A DNA stretch of 7,399 bases from JBDTVS01 sp040007095 (lineage in GTDB: Bacteria > Acidobacteriota > Vicinamibacteria > Vicinamibacterales > CAVVIG01): positions 1-7,399 of the forward strand of contig JBDTVS010000235.1 of assembly GCA_040007095.1 (NCBI GenBank). Direction: 5' to 3'. Each line of letters begins with the position of its first letter. The stretch's first letter is position 1. The notes beneath the pieces are model-generated. The model was not told where the DNA came from. It saw nothing but the letters and a program-made list of their open reading frames with translations, and did not search any database. Position numbers and translations under genes: made by a program. Shown here one piece after another: positions 5,007-7,399 of the stretch.

Positions 5007-6353
5007 TCATGAAGCGTCGAGTTGTGTTCGCCCCGAACGTGTGCCACGGCGTACAACGATGACGCCGACGAGAGCAGCCAGGAACGACCCGCCAAGAATC
5101 CCGAGTTTGGCTGATTCGAGCAAGTTCGTGCCTTCAAAGGCCAGCGTCGCGATGAACAGGGACATCGTGAAACCGATGCCGCCCAGCCATGCGCATCCGT
5201 GCAATGCCGTCCAACTGACTCCGTCTGGCAGCGAGGCCAGCCGCAACCGAACCGCGGCCAGCGCGGCCCCGGTAATCCCCAGCGGTTTGCCAATGGCCAG
5301 CCCCAAAATCACCGCGAGGGTCGCGCCGCCGCCAAAGGATGCATTCAGACCAACACCTGCGTTCGAGAAGGCAAAGAGAGGCATCACCACAAAGGCCGAG
5401 AGCCCGTGCAGCGCGTGTTCCAGGCGAAGCAGTGGGGCCGTGACCCCTTCGCTGGCTCGCTCGAGGCCGATGATCGCTTCCTGCTGGCCCTTGCTGGTCA
5501 ACACGAGCAGATCGCCGGTCTCTGTGCGCTCGAAATCGTCTAGCAAGCCTCGAGCCTTGGCCGAGAACTCCTCGGCGTTGATCCGGGTTCTGGTCGGAAT
5601 CGCGAAGGCAAGGAGCACGCCGGCGATCGTGGCGTGCACGCCGGACTCGTGCACAAAGAACCAGAGCCCGAGACCAAGAACCAGGTACGGCGTCAGACTT
5701 CGTACGCGAAAGACATTCAGGGCGATGAGCAACAGCAGAACGAGGCCCGCCATCCCCAGGGCGCCCCACGCGATGGCTCCCGTGTAGAAGAGCGCGATCA
5801 CCAACACCGCTCCCATGTCATCCACGATCGCGAGGGCAGCCAGGAAGATCTTGAGCCCATTTGGGGCCCGGGGCGCGACGAGTGCCAGGACGCCGAGCGC
5901 GAAGGCGATGTCGGTGGCCATAGGGATCGCCCACCCACGCGATTCCATGCCTCCGCCGTTCGTCAGGAAGTAGATGGACGCCGGAACCACCATTCCGCCA
6001 ATCGCTGCGGCAATCGGCAGCGCCGCTTGGCGCGGTGACGCCAGTTCGCCAGCAAGCGCCTCGCGTTTGATCTCCAGGCCGACAAGGAGGAAGAAGACGG
6101 CCATCAGCCCATCGTTGATCCACTGATGAACGGTGAGCGACAGCCCATGCCCGCCCGCGGCAATGGCGATCGTCGTCGCCAACAGGCGGTGGTAAGTATC
6201 AGCCCAGGCAGAATTGGCCACGATGAGCGCTGCGCACGCGCAGGCGACAAGCAATGCACCTCCGGCCGCTTCTGTTCGAAAGAACTCTTGGAACGGACTC
6301 GTTGACCGCGACTCTGGACGCTCGGCCGTCATCATCCCACCACGATATTCCAT
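5007..6353 (-). CDS. nhaA: Na+/H+ antiporter NhaA (about 448 aa)
   Basis: NhaA exchanges external protons for internal Na+ or Li+ across the inner membrane. Family hallmarks are clear: FRTEAAGGALLV at the N-terminus, GLMAVFFLLVGLEIKRE, MATDIAFALG with Asp148 (E. coli Asp133), AIVDDMGAVLVIALFYT with the ion-binding pair Asp178-Asp179 (E. coli Asp163/164), SGVHATIAGVLLAF, and the C-terminal GCAWLGGIGFTMSLFIA. About eleven to twelve hydrophobic helices are visible. A hydrophilic stretch around SAKARGLLDDFERTETG makes it longer than the 388-aa E. coli protein, as in many other bacterial NhaA. I use ATG 6353, with GGAA nine nt upstream; ATGs at 6335 and 6332 are also possible. NhaA is a known member of fluoride-riboswitch regulons, but no riboswitch is seen in front of this copy. 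Confidence 0.95.
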   Translation of the reverse strand: MEYRGGMMTAERPESRSTSPFQEFFRTEAAGGALLVACACAALIVANSAWADTYHRLLATTIAIAAGGHGLSLTVHQWINDGLMAVFFLLVGLEIKREALAGELASPRQAALPIAAAIGGMVVPASIYFLTNGGGMESRGWAIPMATDIAFALGVLALVAPRAPNGLKIFLAALAIVDDMGAVLVIALFYTGAIAWGALGMAGLVLLLLIALNVFRVRSLTPYLVLGLGLWFFVHESGVHATIAGVLLAFAIPTRTRINAEEFSAKARGLLDDFERTETGDLLVLTSKGQQEAIIGLERASEGVTAPLLRLEHALHGLSAFVVMPLFAFSNAGVGLNASFGGGATLAVILGLAIGKPLGITGAALAAVRLRLASLPDGVSWTALHGCAWLGGIGFTMSLFIATLAFEGTNLLESAKLGILGGSFLAALVGVIVVRRGTRSGRTQLDAS

Positions 6354-6536
6354 CAGGTCGCGTTCCAAGCATGCTGTCAAGAACGCGGGCGAGGGCTTCG
6401 ACTGATGACTGCTTCAATCCGGTGCGCCTCACATCCCAAGGCGCTGGTGGACAGGATTCACGCGGCGCGTTCGATCACGGCTCCGGCGGAGCAAACGAAT
6501 GATCGAGGGCGAACGTCCAGAGTCGCTGGATCGTGG
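6354..6536. other. Stretch between nhaA and the Dps remnant
   Basis: No gene is recognised. One minus-strand frame reads LKQSSVEALARVLDSMLGTR just before the nhaA start, possibly a decayed coding fragment. A perfect TTGACA hexamer lies on the minus strand at 6380-6375, but no matching -10 box follows at 16-18 bp. Confidence 0.3.
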
Positions 6537-6628
6537 TCACGTGAGAACGGTCTTCTCATGCCACTGAATGCGCCGCGTCAGGAGATCTCGGCACGATCCT
6601 TCTCGTTATTACCGATGTTGATGCTCAC
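6537..6628 (-). pseudogene. dps: Dps ferritin-like protein remnant with internal deletion
   Basis: The start GTG 6628 has an ideal ribosome binding site, AAGGAG (6641-6636), with a 7-nt spacer. It gives the typical Dps N-terminus MSINIGNNEKDRAEIS and then TGA at 6580-6578. In another frame, beginning at about the same GAGATC point, the sequence reads DLLTRRIQWHEKTVLT and stops at 6537; this matches the Dps C-terminus, whose usual form is DLLT.R...HEKTAWMLR. Family members have about 150-160 residues, so roughly 120-130 codons, with the whole ferroxidase helix bundle, are missing between the two ends. The remnant cannot form a Dps cage. The retained start signal may still be translated into a 16-residue peptide. 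Confidence 0.68.
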
Positions 6629-6718
6629 AAATCGTCTCCTTTCGCCGCGATGTCTATCGTCGTCCGAACGCACGCCTCGGTCGCAAGCATTTGAGCAAGG
6701 TCACCATGTATGCCTTCC

Positions 6719-6907
6719 TCAACTCCGGACCCCGGCCTTGCGAAGGAACGCCATCATCGGACACCACTGCGTAAATGCCGATTGGAACAGGTTCAACCCC
6801 ACGAACAACGTGAACCACAAGAAGGCTGGATGGACGTACATCCCCAGTAGGACGCTCGCCGCCACGAAGCCCCCGGCAATCATCCGCAGCGCACGTTCAA
6901 TGTTCAT
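6719..6907 (-). CDS. DUF2892 family membrane protein (62 aa)
   Basis: This is a small inner-membrane protein of unknown function. It matches the DUF2892 (YgaP-like membrane domain) pattern from end to end: MNIERALRMIAGGFVAASVL, a second helix FLWFTLFVGLNLFQSAFT, then the conserved NWCPM-like WCPMMAFLRKAGV. Two membrane helices are evident. ATG 6907 has GAGGGAG a few nt upstream. It starts 22 nt after the stop of the RND permease gene and is on the same strand, so it is probably cotranscribed with it. In other genomes DUF2892 proteins sit beside rhodanese or efflux genes. The Cys in WCPM is conserved in the family. Confidence 0.88.
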   Translation of the reverse strand: MNIERALRMIAGGFVAASVLLGMYVHPAFLWFTLFVGLNLFQSAFTQWCPMMAFLRKAGVRS

Positions 6908-6929
6908 GATGCTCCCTCTTCAAATGTGT

Positions 6930-7399
6930 TCACGATGCTACCTCGATCGGCGTCGCGACCGCGACGTGATCGGCTCGTTCGTGACGCTTCGCCATGTAGT
7001 ACAGGACCGGCACCGCCATGCGCGACAGGAGCAGTGACGCCACCTCGCCCGCCATTAAGGAAATCGCCAGGCCCTGAAAAATCGGATCGAACAGGATCAC
7101 GCCCGCCCCGACGATGACCGCGGCCGCGGTGAGGGCCATCGGCCGGAACCTCACGGCGCCGGCGTCGACGACGGCCTGCTCGAGGGGCACACCGTCCCGC
7201 AGGCGCAGCTCGATGAAGTCGACCAGGATGATCGAGTTGCGCACGACGATACCGGCGCCCGCGATGAAGCCGATCATCGATGTCGCGGTGAAGAAGGCGC
7301 CCATCGCCGCATGCGCCGGCAGAATGCCGACGAGTGAGAAGGGAATCGCCGCCATGATCAGGAGCGGCGTCGTGAACGACTGGAACCAGCCGACGACGA
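6930..7399 (-). CDS. RND efflux permease, C-terminal part (5' end outside window)
   Basis: The frame is open to the window edge (upstream codons read VVGWFQSFTTPLLIM) and ends at TGA 6932-6930, so about 156 C-terminal residues are present. It is the last membrane region of a resistance-nodulation-division pump, which drives proton-coupled export of drugs or metals as part of a tripartite envelope complex. Signatures are MAAIPFSLVGILPAH, MGAFFTATSMIGFIAGAGIV, VRNSIILVDFIELRLRDG, RFRPMALTAAAVIVGAG and the final helix GEVASLLLSRMAVPVLYY. The VRNSIILVDF motif corresponds to the VKNAILLV(E/D)F motif of AcrB-like pumps. Whether it exports organic compounds or metals cannot be told from this end. 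The DUF2892 gene follows 22 nt downstream. Confidence 0.93.
   Translation of the reverse strand, partial: VVGWFQSFTTPLLIMAAIPFSLVGILPAHAAMGAFFTATSMIGFIAGAGIVVRNSIILVDFIELRLRDGVPLEQAVVDAGAVRFRPMALTAAAVIVGAGVILFDPIFQGLAISLMAGEVASLLLSRMAVPVLYYMAKRHERADHVAVATPIEVAS

Noticed and set aside
5041..5787. Plus-strand frame of 248 codons
   Set aside because: It lies entirely antisense to nhaA, whose conserved motifs prove the minus frame.
6375..6380. TTGACA on the minus strand as the nhaA -35 box
   Set aside because: No -10 hexamer occurs at 16-18 bp, and the spacing would place the start inside the gene.
6381..6536. A third fluoride riboswitch before nhaA
   Set aside because: I looked for the GAUGGNGU loop and matching ACNCC strand on the minus strand; CTGATGACTG at 6402 is on the wrong strand and lacks a partner.
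6405..7037. Plus-strand frame of 210 codons
   Set aside because: It is antisense to the Dps remnant, DUF2892 and RND genes, with no coherent protein features.

Overview
The window is GC-rich (roughly 60-65% by eye), has GTG starts alongside ATG, and holds high-GC3 genes on both strands. No rRNA, tRNA or marker gene fixes the taxonomy. The gene styles (redoxin/DsbD-N fusion, tandem DUF190, RND pump next to DUF2892) recall uncultured soil or sediment bacteria such as Acidobacteriota/Vicinamibacteria; that is an inference. Several broken genes (an MFS transporter and a Dps) suggest an accessory region undergoing decay and rearrangement.

Layout. 1-381: mostly no recognisable gene, with one doubtful small ORF. 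382-1404 (+): a secreted or periplasmic redoxin with an in-frame TGA exactly where the first Cys of a CxxC motif should be. A hairpin of bacterial SECIS type follows it, so I read it as a selenoprotein (U70-P-Y-C73) fused to a C-terminal DsbD-N-like domain. 1397-1456: five perfect copies of a 12-bp repeat, the first of which contains the stop codon of that gene. 1562-2248 (+): an L-2-haloacid dehalogenase (HAD type II) with an apparently complete active site.

2226-4743 is a fluoride-response block. Two fluoride (crcB-motif) riboswitches point away from each other about 400 bp apart. The minus-strand copy (2861-2915) leads to a truncated MFS transporter. The plus-strand copy (3320-3375), behind a good sigma70-like promoter, leads to crcB (fluoride channel) and a protein made of two DUF190 domains. 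Both riboswitches are followed by hairpins that would compete for the 3' strand of the pseudoknot.

4787-4996 (+) may be a small hypothetical gene. 5007-6353 (-) is an NhaA Na+/H+ antiporter, a family also known from fluoride-riboswitch regulons, though I see no riboswitch in front of it here. 6537-6628 (-) is a Dps remnant in which the N-terminus runs almost directly into the C-terminus. 6719-6907 (-) is a DUF2892 membrane protein, and 6930-7399 (-) is the C-terminal end of an RND efflux permease; these two form an operon that continues beyond the window.

Taken together, the centre looks like a fluoride sensing and export module beside a haloacid dehalogenase. Whether the dehalogenase is a fluoride source (defluorination) is only a hypothesis. 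The selenoprotein and the two divergent riboswitches are the most noteworthy items.
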